NCBI GenBank assembly: GCA_937922045.1 | Contig: CAKZXA010000037.1 | Span: forward strand, 62,001 to 126,000 | DNA: 64,000 nt | Source of the DNA: an uncultured Acidimicrobiales bacterium | Lineage (GTDB): Bacteria; Actinomycetota; Acidimicrobiia; Acidimicrobiales; SZUA-35 | Direction: 5' to 3' | Part shown: positions 27,931-36,447 of the stretch, one piece after another | Numbering within the stretch: the first letter of the stretch is position 1 | Layout: each line of letters begins with the position of its first letter | Program-made: the position numbers and the translations under genes | Notes under the pieces: model-generated | Databases searched by the model: none | What the model was told of the DNA's origin: nothing | What the model saw: only the letters and a program-made list of their open reading frames with translations

Positions 27931-28824
27931 ATGCGAGAAGAGTATCTGGTCGGGGGCGACTGCCTGGAAGCAATAACGACGCTTCTGCAGCGGGTGCGAA
28001 ACGCTCACCCGACGCATGGCCTATATGAGGCGGCCGAAATCCAATGGTGGTGGAGTATTCCACGTTCGACCGACAGCGTCCCTCAACTCTTCTGGTTTGA
28101 CGACCTCGGGCGTCCGGAAGCTGCGGTCTTCGTCACCGATTTCGGCGATGGGTCGTCGGCGCTCTACGAGGATCCAACACTGGTAATCGTCGTCATGCCC
28201 GGCGCACAACGGCAATGGGTTGCTCAGGTCGTCGAGCGCGGGCTCGCCCACGTTCACCAGCACGGCATTGGGACGGTCGAACTCGAGGTTGACCAGGCCG
28301 ACGAGGTGCTCCGCGAAATTCTGTTCGGCCATGGTTTCTCGAACAAGGGCGATGGCCTGGTCGAGTGCTGGTTGGATGCTGAGCTACGGCCCGAAATCAG
28401 CCCGCTGCACGACGGCTACCGGCTGTTCAGCCGACACGAGACAATGGATCTTCCGCATCACATGGCAGAGCCGCGCCGACCTGACGTAGAGAGCCGACTT
28501 CTCCAGACGTCGTTGTACCGCTCAGACCTTGACCTGGTCGTCCTCGACGGTGAGTACAACGTCGCCGGCTATGGGCTGTTCTGGTATGACCCGGAGACGG
28601 CGACGGGTGTCGTCGAGCCGATGCGAACCCAAGACGATCATCAGCAACGAGGACTAGCCCGACACATCCTCACCACTGGCCTTGAACTCCTTGCCAGGGC
28701 CGGCGCTCAGCGCATCTCGATCGGTTTTGAACCCGGCAACCCAGCGTCTGGTCCCCTCTACCGCAGTGTCGGCTTCCAGCCGCATCGACAGACCGATGTC
28801 TTCTTTCGCGGGCTTCGCGCCTGA
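27931..28824 (+). CDS. GNAT family N-acetyltransferase
   Basis: A 297-residue protein whose C-terminal half has the acetyl-CoA-binding GNAT signature: VVEPMRTQDDHQQRGLARHI (about residues 228-247, with the Q-x-x-G-x-A loop), then RISIGFEPGNPASGPLYRSVGF. The N-terminal half looks like a second, degenerate acetyltransferase domain, a common tandem arrangement. ATG 27931 lies 6 nt after TAGCGT (27919-27924), fitting a leaderless transcript. It ends 1 bp before the stop of the convergent winged-helix gene. The acceptor substrate is unknown. Confidence 0.83.
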   Translation: MREEYLVGGDCLEAITTLLQRVRNAHPTHGLYEAAEIQWWWSIPRSTDSVPQLFWFDDLGRPEAAVFVTDFGDGSSALYEDPTLVIVVMPGAQRQWVAQVVERGLAHVHQHGIGTVELEVDQADEVLREILFGHGFSNKGDGLVECWLDAELRPEISPLHDGYRLFSRHETMDLPHHMAEPRRPDVESRLLQTSLYRSDLDLVVLDGEYNVAGYGLFWYDPETATGVVEPMRTQDDHQQRGLARHILTTGLELLARAGAQRISIGFEPGNPASGPLYRSVGFQPHRQTDVFFRGLRA

Positions 28825-28825
28825 T

Positions 28826-29935
28826 CTAAGGATCTACGAATTCGACGATCGCGTCACGTCCAAAAAAGGCCGCCAGCTTAGCGGCCTCGCGGGCGATCAG
28901 TCGCCGTTGTTCAGCGCTGAGACCGGTGGCCAAGCCAAGCCGGATCGCCATCGACTTGTTGCCGCGGTTGGTTCGTTTCCACCAACCAGCGTCGCAACGG
29001 TCCACGACGACGACACCCCCGCCTGCCTCAGCAAAGACATGGGGTTCCTCGCCGCGGGGATGGCCGGGGGTTCGCGCCATGACGACGCTCCGATAGGGAA
29101 GGTAGGCCTCATCAAAGGTGGGCAGCAGCGCTACCCGTCGGCGCGGCGGGTGTGGCTCGATTGAGCGTGAATCAAACCACAGCGTCGCCGCGTCGCAGGC
29201 CATCGTCTCTAGAGTGTCGCCGAGTTCAGCCAGGGCACCGCGTATCTCAGCCAGCGTCAGCGTCGTCCAACGGCGAAGGTCGTGCTCCGACGCAGGCCCG
29301 TGACCGCTGAAGAACCTACTCACCAGCTCTCGAGCTGCGGCGTCCCGCTCACGTGGAGGCGTTGGCGAAATGAGTTCGTCGACAAGCCCATAGGTGTGCA
29401 CCGGGTTGTGCGTTGGCGCTGAGCAAACCAGGCCGCGCAGCTCAGCCACAAGCAGTAGATGGCGAACTGTCTCACCCCGCGAGGGAAGCCCCGCTTCGGC
29501 AAAGCGCTCACCGATTTCGGGCGCAGTCTTGAATTGTCGCTCCCTCAGTATCGTCAAGAGCTCATCGTTGGCTCGGTCGATCAGCTGCCCGTCGACGCTG
29601 AGTTGACGGTGCCGACTCGACAGTGAGGATTCGACCTTCGCCGACGTTAGCGCCAGGATCCACCGGAGATCTTCGGCCGCTACGAAATGCCACGTTGGAC
29701 GCAAAATGTGGGTTCGGACCACATCGCCAGCGCTGAGGGCGGCTCGAACCGAAGCGTCACTACTCTGGGCCGTTCGCAGACCGAGGGAGTAGCGGGCAAG
29801 CGGTGCGTCTTGGGCCTGAGCGCACAGCAGCAGCCTGACGACATCGGCTGGGTCCGAGAGCGGCGCGGTCGTCAACCGTTGTGTTGCGAATCGCTGGTCG
29901 AGCACTTCGTCGGGTGAGCGTTCCATCGGTCGCAT
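28826..29935 (-). CDS. Winged-helix DNA-binding domain protein (HTH_42-type)
   Basis: A 369-residue protein of the family often annotated as winged helix DNA-binding domain-containing, related to the YcaQ-like DNA glycosylases. Recognisable segments are VRLLLCAQAQDAPLARYSLG, VVRTHILRPTWHFVAAEDLR (about residues 72-91) and, toward the C-terminus, LLPTFDEAYLPYRS. YcaQ relatives unhook interstrand DNA cross-links, but this shorter actinobacterial branch has no established activity. The start may be ATG 29935 or the ATG three codons on (29926). The GNAT remnant upstream (29937-30174) ends 1 bp before it. Regulator or repair enzyme cannot be decided from sequence. Confidence 0.78.
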   Translation of the reverse strand: MRPMERSPDEVLDQRFATQRLTTAPLSDPADVVRLLLCAQAQDAPLARYSLGLRTAQSSDASVRAALSAGDVVRTHILRPTWHFVAAEDLRWILALTSAKVESSLSSRHRQLSVDGQLIDRANDELLTILRERQFKTAPEIGERFAEAGLPSRGETVRHLLLVAELRGLVCSAPTHNPVHTYGLVDELISPTPPRERDAAARELVSRFFSGHGPASEHDLRRWTTLTLAEIRGALAELGDTLETMACDAATLWFDSRSIEPHPPRRRVALLPTFDEAYLPYRSVVMARTPGHPRGEEPHVFAEAGGGVVVVDRCDAGWWKRTNRGNKSMAIRLGLATGLSAEQRRLIAREAAKLAAFFGRDAIVEFVDP

Positions 29936-29936
29936 C

Positions 29937-30174
29937 TCAGCTCATCCGGTCGACGGTGCGACCCATGATCAGGTGGGCCGGGTCATCGATCGGATTGTCC
30001 GGTTCGAGGTCGCCCTCGACCAGCAGATCGAACCCGGCGTTGGTCAGGGCCTTCCATGAGGCAACGTTCGCCTTCACGACCGGAACGATCAGATGCTTGA
30101 TCTCCGGTTTTGTGCGGCCAAGCTAGCAGCTCGAAGTCGTCCCGGCTTAATGGCCGAAAGTCAAACCGCAACAT
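29937..30174 (-). pseudogene. Collapsed GNAT acetyltransferase gene
   Basis: ATG 30174 opens MLRFDFRPLSRDDFELLAWP, the typical N-terminus of aminoglycoside-6'-acetyltransferase-like GNAT proteins. After about 20 residues the sequence jumps, in another frame, to a typical C-terminus: NVASWKALTNAGFDLLVEGD and then DDPAHLIMGRTVDRM, ending with TGA at 29939-29937. Some 100 or more central residues, including the acetyl-CoA loop, are gone. Internal deletion plus frameshift makes the gene non-functional. Confidence 0.78.
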
Positions 30175-30183
30175 CGTCCCAGG

Positions 30184-31842
30184 CTAGGCCAGGGCGAACG
30201 TCCGGTAGCCGTCGGCTGCCACCTCGTCACAACGGCGCACATAGTCGGGGAAACCCATCAGCGGCATGTACACCCGAGGTTTGCCGGGGATGTTCACCCC
30301 GAGATACCAGGAATTGCAGGTGGTGAACAGGGTCGCTTCGGCCACCCTGTTCACGTGGCCAACCCATGCGGTTGCCTCCTGCGCGGAGGCCTCGATCGTG
30401 GCGAGACCGTTGGCCGTCAGGTAGACAATGCAGTCTGAGATCCACTCCACATGCTGCTCGATGGCCATGATCATGTTGGTGAGAACCGACGGCGACCCAG
30501 GGCCGGTGACGGTGAAAAGGTTAGGGAATCCGGGCACGGTCAGGCCGAGATAGGTCACCGGCCCCGCCGACCAGGCTTCGGTTAGCCTCTGGCCTGACCG
30601 ACCCTCAAAGTCGACCCGCAGAAGTGAGCCGGTCATGGCGTCGTAGCCGGTGGCCAACACCACAATGTCGAAGTCGTAGCTGGTGTCGCCAACTCGCAAC
30701 CCCGTCGGGGTGAACGTTTCGATCGGGGTGGAACGCACATCGACGAGGTGCACGTGATCCTGGTTGTAGGTGGCGAAGTAGTCGGTATCGACGCACATGC
30801 GCTTGCAGGCGAAGAGCTGATCCGGCGTTAGCAGGGCTGCGGTGTCGGCATCGTCGACGAGCTCAGCGATCTTGTCCGCCACGAATGACTGAGCGGTCTG
30901 ATTCGCCTCCTCATCACTACCGAGATCGCCGAATGACCGGGTCATGGCGAAGCCGCCAGCTTGCCACCGCTCTTCGTAGATCTGCTGGCGCTCCTCTTCG
31001 GAGTACTCCAAAGCCGAGCGCTCATTGCGAGGGACGTGGGAACCGAACGCCGCCTGCTGCTCGCGGTTGGCCTGGCGGAAGCTGGGATAGTTGGTCTTGA
31101 CCCAGGCCTCCCACGCCGGGTCGAGTGGGCCGTTGTGAGCAGGCAAGGAATAGTTCGGTGTTCGCTGGAACACGGTGAGCTCGTCGCACTCGGCCGCGAT
31201 CAACGGAATGGCCTGGATACCGGAGGAGCCGGTGCCGATGACGCCGACCCGCTTGCCGCTGAAGTCGACACCCTCATGAGGCCACTCGCCGGTGTGGTAG
31301 ATCTCACCTGCGAAGTCGTCCATGCCCTCGAAATCGGGCTTGTTCGTGGACGACAAACAACCTGTGGCCATCACCACGAAGCGGGCCTCGAGGCTTGCGG
31401 CACCCTCCGGCCCGCCACCATCCTCGGAACCGGTGCCGTCAGCATGAGTGGCGACCTGCCAGGTCGAGGTTGTCTCGTCGAAGCGAGCGGCGGTGACCCT
31501 TGTGCCGAACGTGATGTCGCGTTTCAGGTCGAAGCGCTCTGCTACGTGTTGAGCGTAGGACAGAATCTCGGGTTGAGAAGCGTAGCGCTCGGTCCAGCGC
31601 CACTCCTGCTCCAAATCGGCGTCGAACGAATAGGAGTATTCGAGCGATTCCACATCGCACCGTGCGCCGGGATAGCGATTCCAGTACCAGGTACCCCCGA
31701 CGTCGGTGGCAGCTTCGACGACGTGGGCCGAGAGGCCATGCTGCCGGCAGCGGTGCAGCATGTACATGCCGGCGAACCCAGCACCCACGATCAAAACGTC
31801 AATCGGGTCATCGTGGGAGGTGTTGGGTGACGTGTCGATCAC
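30184..31842 (-). CDS. Flavin-containing (Baeyer-Villiger type) monooxygenase
   Basis: A 552-residue class B flavoprotein monooxygenase. The FAD loop is VLIVGAGFAGMYMLHR (about residues 14-29) and the NADPH loop is VGVIGTGSSGIQAIP. Between them lies FAGEIYHTGEWP, which fits the Baeyer-Villiger fingerprint F-x-G-x-x-x-H-T-x-x-W-P. GTWYWNRYPGARCDVESLEY is also typical of cyclohexanone/steroid monooxygenases. It would insert oxygen next to a ketone using NADPH and O2. GTG 31842 directly follows the TAG of the upstream crotonase (31845-31843), so translation is coupled. The substrate is unknown; a ketone from a degradative pathway is likely. Confidence 0.9.
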   Translation of the reverse strand: MIDTSPNTSHDDPIDVLIVGAGFAGMYMLHRCRQHGLSAHVVEAATDVGGTWYWNRYPGARCDVESLEYSYSFDADLEQEWRWTERYASQPEILSYAQHVAERFDLKRDITFGTRVTAARFDETTSTWQVATHADGTGSEDGGGPEGAASLEARFVVMATGCLSSTNKPDFEGMDDFAGEIYHTGEWPHEGVDFSGKRVGVIGTGSSGIQAIPLIAAECDELTVFQRTPNYSLPAHNGPLDPAWEAWVKTNYPSFRQANREQQAAFGSHVPRNERSALEYSEEERQQIYEERWQAGGFAMTRSFGDLGSDEEANQTAQSFVADKIAELVDDADTAALLTPDQLFACKRMCVDTDYFATYNQDHVHLVDVRSTPIETFTPTGLRVGDTSYDFDIVVLATGYDAMTGSLLRVDFEGRSGQRLTEAWSAGPVTYLGLTVPGFPNLFTVTGPGSPSVLTNMIMAIEQHVEWISDCIVYLTANGLATIEASAQEATAWVGHVNRVAEATLFTTCNSWYLGVNIPGKPRVYMPLMGFPDYVRRCDEVAADGYRTFALA

Positions 31843-32643
31843 CTAGCGGCCCTTCCACTCCGGCTTGCGTTTTTCGGCAAAGGCCTTCGGGCCTTCTACA
31901 AAATCTTCACTGTGGCGAAGCGATTGAACCGCCTCATAGCGGTGCTCATGAGCAGCCCGCACGCCACCTTGTTCGAAGCCGCCCATCGCCGCCTCCTTGG
32001 TAGCCCGAATCGACATGGGAGAACACTCGAGGATCATGGCCGCCCAGCGGTGAGCGGCATCGAGAAGCTCGGGCTGTGGTACAACCTCGTTCACGAAGCC
32101 AAGCTCCTTACCCTCGGCTGCCGACACATGACGCCCCGTGAGCATCATGCCCATGGCGTTCTTGAGCCCTATCTGGCGAGGAAGCCTGTGTACCCCGCCA
32201 GCGAGGGCGGCGAGGCCGACCTTTGGTTCGGGTAGGGCAAACCTTGCGTTGTCGGAGGCGATGATCAGGTCGCAGGCCAAGGCGATTTCGAAGCCGCCTC
32301 CCATCGCCACCCCGTTGACCGCAGCAATAACGGGCTTGTTCAGATCCCAACGAGAGGTGAGCCCACCGAAGCCAGCGTCGGGCATGGCCGACCGATCGCC
32401 GCCTTCGGCCTGGTACCTCAGGTCGTTGCCAGCGCAGAAGGCACGATCTCCGGCGCCCGTCACGATCGCCACCCAAAGTTCGGGATCGGACTGGAATTCG
32501 TCGAAAAGTGCAGCCATAGCGGCATTGCCAGGCGGGTGCAGGGCATTCATCCGCTCGGGACGATTGATCGTGATCAGGAAAATGTTGCCGTCGCGTTCAG
32601 CGACAGCGAAGTCTTCGGTGTTTTCTGGGGCAGATTCGGCCAT
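31843..32643 (-). CDS. Enoyl-CoA hydratase/isomerase family protein
   Basis: A 266-residue crotonase. The first oxyanion-hole segment is FCAGNDLRYQAEGG. The second is AVNGVAMGGGFEIALACDLI, followed by ARFALPEPKVGLAALAGGVH, all canonical. A late TEWKGR-like C-terminus (PEWKGR) is common in actinobacterial members. It would hydrate or isomerise enoyl-CoA thioesters. TACTGT (32655-32650) is 6 nt before ATG 32643, so the operon with the monooxygenase probably begins with a leaderless message. Confidence 0.9.
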   Translation of the reverse strand: MAESAPENTEDFAVAERDGNIFLITINRPERMNALHPPGNAAMAALFDEFQSDPELWVAIVTGAGDRAFCAGNDLRYQAEGGDRSAMPDAGFGGLTSRWDLNKPVIAAVNGVAMGGGFEIALACDLIIASDNARFALPEPKVGLAALAGGVHRLPRQIGLKNAMGMMLTGRHVSAAEGKELGFVNEVVPQPELLDAAHRWAAMILECSPMSIRATKEAAMGGFEQGGVRAAHEHRYEAVQSLRHSEDFVEGPKAFAEKRKPEWKGR

Positions 32644-32676
32644 TGCACGACAGTAGCGAAGCGCATTGGCTGTCGC

Positions 32677-33744
32677 CTAGTTGTCGACGGCGACTGGCTC
32701 TTCTTCTGCTTCTAAGGATGATTGTGGGGTGGCTGCCGAGGCCGAGGCCAGAAGCGGGTCGGAGGCCAGAAGGATGCGATCCCGGTTAAACGGATAGAGG
32801 AGCTGGCCTGTCAGGCTCGTCAGAAGATCGACCGGCGAGTATGACTTCGGTTCAGGGAAGTTGGTGTCGCTGATCCCGGTGGGCGGGTACGAGGTCGAAT
32901 CTGGGTGCTGAAACCCGAAGAGCCGATCCCAGGTAAGAATGCTGGCGTAGTTGGCGTTGTAGTGAACGGGATCCAGTGAGTGATGGACCCGGTGCGACTG
33001 GGGGGTGACCAGGAAGTACCGAAGCGGCCCCAAATTGGTTCGAATATTTGCGTGTTGAAGTCTCGTAAACCAGCCAGCCACCAGGCTGATCACCAGCACG
33101 GCTTGTTGTTGCTCAAGGAAACTTGGGAAGAAAAAGAAGAAGGGCAGAAAAAGTATGAAATGTTCGATTATGTAGTCGATCGGGTGGAGTTTGTTGGTGG
33201 TAAAGACGTTCAGGTCCGCCTGTGAATGGTGGACGATGTGGAAACGCCAGAACAGTGGCACCCGATGTTTAATAACGTGGGCAAACCACGAACCGAAGTC
33301 GGCAATGGTAAGCCCGGCTAAGGCGGCCAGCCACAGCGGCCATGATCGAGTGGAATCGAGCACCGGCACGTTGGCTGTGTCGCGAAGCCAATCGGCAGCG
33401 GGAAGCGTTAGCACCGCCGCCAATGCTCGAGCTACGGGAAAGATAGCCAGCATAAAGAAGGCATCGAGCAGGACCGACGGTGACATGATTCGCTGCTCAG
33501 GGTTGGCGGGAAAGAAATGTTCCAGCAGAAATATGGCTGGGATTACCACGAGAAACTGAATCGAAACGATGAGCAGTAGCGACTCGCCAAGCATCGATTG
33601 CACCGCTTGCCCGAGCCCACCGGGTCGTCCCGTAGCGAGCATGTAGACAGCAAAAACCAGAAGGCTTGCTACCGCTATGTTTCCGACATATTTTCGCCCT
33701 GCCGTTAGGAATGTCGGCGTTTTGACGGCCACCGGCTTGACCAT
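32677..33744 (-). CDS. Sterol desaturase/fatty acid hydroxylase family membrane protein
   Basis: A 355-residue integral membrane di-iron oxygenase. The histidine clusters are WFAHVIKHRVPLFWRFHIVHH (about residues 158-178; HxxxH then HxxHH) and, later, QSHRVHHS plus nearby His. Four to five hydrophobic helices surround them. Such enzymes hydroxylate or desaturate sterols, carotenoids or fatty acids using O2. A hydrophobic-substrate pathway is consistent with the two crotonases and monooxygenase around it. It has its own promoter with a 22-bp palindrome at 33764-33785, so regulation separate from the crotonase upstream is likely. Confidence 0.87.
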   Translation of the reverse strand: MVKPVAVKTPTFLTAGRKYVGNIAVASLLVFAVYMLATGRPGGLGQAVQSMLGESLLLIVSIQFLVVIPAIFLLEHFFPANPEQRIMSPSVLLDAFFMLAIFPVARALAAVLTLPAADWLRDTANVPVLDSTRSWPLWLAALAGLTIADFGSWFAHVIKHRVPLFWRFHIVHHSQADLNVFTTNKLHPIDYIIEHFILFLPFFFFFPSFLEQQQAVLVISLVAGWFTRLQHANIRTNLGPLRYFLVTPQSHRVHHSLDPVHYNANYASILTWDRLFGFQHPDSTSYPPTGISDTNFPEPKSYSPVDLLTSLTGQLLYPFNRDRILLASDPLLASASAATPQSSLEAEEEPVAVDN

Positions 33745-33753
33745 ACCTTTTCA

Positions 33754-33785
33754 AGTGTAGCAATGACCTGATCCGCGTCAGGTCA
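33754..33785 (-). promoter_or_regulatory. Desaturase promoter with 22-bp palindromic operator
   Basis: TGACCTGA-N6-TCAGGTCA (33764-33785) is a perfect inverted repeat. It covers a -35-like CTGACG (33781-33776) and the 16-bp spacer before TACACT (33759-33754), nine nt ahead of ATG 33744. The arms would suit a dimeric repressor. A hairpin terminator is less likely because no T-run follows on either strand. Confidence 0.6.
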
Positions 33786-33816
33786 GTAGGTAATTTACCC
33801 TGTTGCGTACCAGCCT

Positions 33817-34602
33817 CTAGCGGCCAGTCCATTGAGGGGCACGACGTTCGAAAAACGCAGATACGCCTTCGGAAGAGTCTTCCGATTCGCCGATGATGCG
33901 GCGCGCCTGTTGGGTAAGTTCCCAGCCTCGGGCATCGTCGGTGCTGGCGAGCGCATCGACCACCTGGAGCGACTGCTGCACGGAGATAGGCGCATTGGCC
34001 TCGATGGCCGAGGCCAGCGCCAACGCGTTGGCAAGGACGTGGCCCTGCTCGACCACTTCGGCGACCAACCCGAGTCGGTGGGCCTCGGCAGGTGCCAGCT
34101 CAGCTCCGGTCAAAAGTAGATATTTCGCTACGTTGAGCGGAAGCACCCGCGAGGCCCGAAAGAGGGCGCCGCTGGTGGCGACGAGACCGCGTTTCACCTC
34201 GGGCAACGCAAACCGAGCCTCGGCCGAGGCCACAACCAGATCGCAGGCCATCACGACCTCGAAGCCGCCGCCGAAGGCAACGCCCTCCACCGCCGCGATC
34301 AGCGGCTTGCGTCGGGTTCGGCCGACGACACCGTAGACGCCGCCTCGTTCGGTTGGTGTACCGGAGGTGGCAGCCATGTCGGTTCCCGCGCAGAACATCT
34401 CGGTCCCGCCGGTGAGAATTCCAACCCAGAGGTCGGGGTTGTCGTCCAGCTCGTTCAAGGCAGTATCTAGAGCTTCGGTCATTGCCCCGTCGATGGCGTT
34501 GCGCTTCGCGTGTCGGGTCATGGTCACAACAAGGGTGTGGCCGACGACATCGACCTTTGCCCGGTCGGGATTTACAGTGAAACCTTTTGAGAGCGCGGTC
34601 AT
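33817..34602 (-). CDS. Enoyl-CoA hydratase/isomerase family protein
   Basis: About 261 residues from ATG 34602 (MTALSKGFTVNPDRAKVDVV); the longer frame to 34758 lies antisense within the next gene's 3' end and lacks crotonase sequence. Active-site segments are MFCAGTDMAATSG and AVEGVAFGGGFEVVMACDLV, followed by ARFALPEVKRGLVATSGALF. TAGGGT (34616-34611) is 8 nt before the ATG and overlaps the stop codon of the upstream glycosidase gene. A paralogue of 31843-32643 but not a recent duplicate by sequence. Confidence 0.9.
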   Translation of the reverse strand: MTALSKGFTVNPDRAKVDVVGHTLVVTMTRHAKRNAIDGAMTEALDTALNELDDNPDLWVGILTGGTEMFCAGTDMAATSGTPTERGGVYGVVGRTRRKPLIAAVEGVAFGGGFEVVMACDLVVASAEARFALPEVKRGLVATSGALFRASRVLPLNVAKYLLLTGAELAPAEAHRLGLVAEVVEQGHVLANALALASAIEANAPISVQQSLQVVDALASTDDARGWELTQQARRIIGESEDSSEGVSAFFERRAPQWTGR

Positions 34603-34613
34603 GGACCGCAACC

Positions 34614-35798
34614 CTAGTTTGTGGCCTGGAACCGACGGAAAACGTCGGCGGCTGATCGTTCGGTTCGGTCCGAAGAAATCAAGGAAGCCGGGGCCTGCGG
34701 TGCTGCCTTCGGGCCAGAGCTGTCCAGCCGGTATCCCTCGATCGGTGAACTCTGCCACCAGCCAGCGAGCTTAGTCCCGGCGGTCATCTCCGCGGCTGCA
34801 TCCATCATGGCTTGCTGATGATCGGGCTGGGAGTGGCCGTCGTCGACCACCCCAGCCAAGGAACCGGCGGCCACGAACTCGTGATCTGAGAGCTCATCGA
34901 CCGCCTGGTGGAGAGCCTCAATCATCAGGTTCGGAACGGGGCGTTGTGTCTGCCATCGCCCCTCCTCGTCCACCAGTACTGGCGGACGCAGCTCAACGAT
35001 GACCCGATCGAAGGCGCCCCGAAGCTGGGGCACCTCGAGCTCGGGAAGACCGCCCGCGATCTGACGGCCCTCGCCCAAGGCGGCCAACCACGGCTGCCAC
35101 AAGAGGCGTTCGGTGTTCGTGGCCTGCTGCTGGGCCTTCACGTTCTCGAAACCACTGTCTGAAGGCGCGGCTCGAATCATCCTGACGGTCTGATACGTGG
35201 CGACGGGAGCCGTGCCTGCGAGCAACCGCCAGGCCTCGCCATCGGCCCACATCGAGGCCCGCACCGCTTCAGCCGCCTTCACAACGTCGCTGACCCCAGG
35301 CGGAGCGCTGGCATGGAGATACCGTCGCAGCGCCCACAGCAAGGGTTCGCGTTGGGGAACCCAGCCGGCTACGAGATGGCCAAATGTTTCACCTACTCGG
35401 TCGATGTGGCGCGGCCAGGTCAGCTTGCGACTCTCGTCATCGAGGAAGCCGCCGTCGTCATCGCTGAACCAGCCCGGCAGAGTGCCATCGACCAGGCAGA
35501 GCCATGGCTCGAGGCCGAGCTCACTTGCCACCTCAAGACGTTCGGTGAGCAGCTCGACCGCTTCGGCACTGTATGGCGAAGGCGCCGGATGTGGCGCCAA
35601 TCGGGCCCACTCGGCCGTTAGCAGCACCGAGCGGGCGCCAAGCCCGGCGAGTTGGGCGAGATCATCGCGCCAGGTCGTGGCGAAACCGGCGCCGTCGCCG
35701 GCGTTGGCTGCTCGGCCAGCTTGGATCCAACGTGACCAGTCTGCTGTCGGCGCCACGCCGTCCAGTTCGGCTGAGGTCAGCACTGCTCCGAGTTCCAT
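34614..35798 (-). CDS. Glycoside hydrolase family 1-like protein, divergent
   Basis: About 394 residues from ATG 35798 (MELGAVLTSAELDG). The frame extends to 36185, but that part is antisense-like sequence overlapping the lipoprotein gene. The barrel shows GH1-like strands: WRDDLAQLAGLGARSVLLTA, then EPWLCLVDGTLPGWF and FGHLVAGWVPQREPLLWALR (about residues 157-176). In active GH1 enzymes the last segment carries N-E-P; here it is R-E-P. Near the C-terminus PPVLVDEEG stands where T-E-N-G is expected. Both Glu positions are kept but the flanking residues are changed, so activity is uncertain. No signal peptide. Confidence 0.68.
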   Translation of the reverse strand: MELGAVLTSAELDGVAPTADWSRWIQAGRAANAGDGAGFATTWRDDLAQLAGLGARSVLLTAEWARLAPHPAPSPYSAEAVELLTERLEVASELGLEPWLCLVDGTLPGWFSDDDGGFLDDESRKLTWPRHIDRVGETFGHLVAGWVPQREPLLWALRRYLHASAPPGVSDVVKAAEAVRASMWADGEAWRLLAGTAPVATYQTVRMIRAAPSDSGFENVKAQQQATNTERLLWQPWLAALGEGRQIAGGLPELEVPQLRGAFDRVIVELRPPVLVDEEGRWQTQRPVPNLMIEALHQAVDELSDHEFVAAGSLAGVVDDGHSQPDHQQAMMDAAAEMTAGTKLAGWWQSSPIEGYRLDSSGPKAAPQAPASLISSDRTERSAADVFRRFQATN

Positions 35799-35889
35799 AG
35801 GCGCAAGTAAAGCACCGGCTCGGCTGGCATCAAACAGTGCCTGGGGTAGAGCGGCCTGCTCGCTGGCCGTGATGGCTGAAGCCGAGGTG

Positions 35890-36300
35890 CTAGTACTTGA
35901 CCTCGCCCGGTTGACCACCGCTGACGCCCTCGACCAGTCCAGGCGTCGATTCGCAATCGAATCGCTTTCCGTAGCCGGGGCCGTCGTCGCTCTTGTTGTT
36001 GCCCGCCTTGACCCAAACAGTGGTGATGTCGGCCATATCAACGCGGTAACGCTTACCCGACATGTCTTCGAACTTTGTGTGTTCGCCGCCAACTTGTTCG
36101 ACGACGACATTTGAGATGTCATGCCGCTCGGTTTCGATGTCGGCACCGGCTTCGTCACACGTGACCGTGATCGGCTGCTCGGCAAAGGCCAGCGAGTCGG
36201 CTGGTTCGGCCAGCTGGTCGTCAGAGCCGCAACCGGCGCCGAGCAGGGCCGATGCCACCAGGACCGATGCAGACAATCTTGTTCTTCGAGCGTTCATCAT
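35890..36300 (-). CDS. Small lipoprotein of unknown function
   Basis: 136 residues. A basic start, a hydrophobic stretch (LSASVLVASALLGAGC) and a clear lipobox LGAGC with the acceptor Cys near residue 24 predict a lipid-anchored extracellular protein. The mature part is acidic, with two further Cys and an alternating-strand look, but no family I recognise. GGAGG lies about 7 nt before ATG 36300. It is divergent from the HTH-metalloprotease gene. Confidence 0.75.
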   Translation of the reverse strand: MMNARRTRLSASVLVASALLGAGCGSDDQLAEPADSLAFAEQPITVTCDEAGADIETERHDISNVVVEQVGGEHTKFEDMSGKRYRVDMADITTVWVKAGNNKSDDGPGYGKRFDCESTPGLVEGVSGGQPGEVKY

Positions 36301-36447
36301 TGCCTCCGGGGCACGTGGGTTTACTTCGCATGCTTCGGTCGATGTGGTGCCACCATTGAGCGCGAGTTTTATGGGGAGTCACGTCAGCCGACGCTGCCGG
36401 CCGAAAAAGGCGTAACGGTCATCGCCGTGCCCGCCGATGACCTAGGT

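Noticed and set aside
35800-36185. N-terminal extension of the GH1-like frame
   Set aside because: It overlaps the lipoprotein gene in another frame and is Ser/Thr/Arg-rich with no GH1 sequence.
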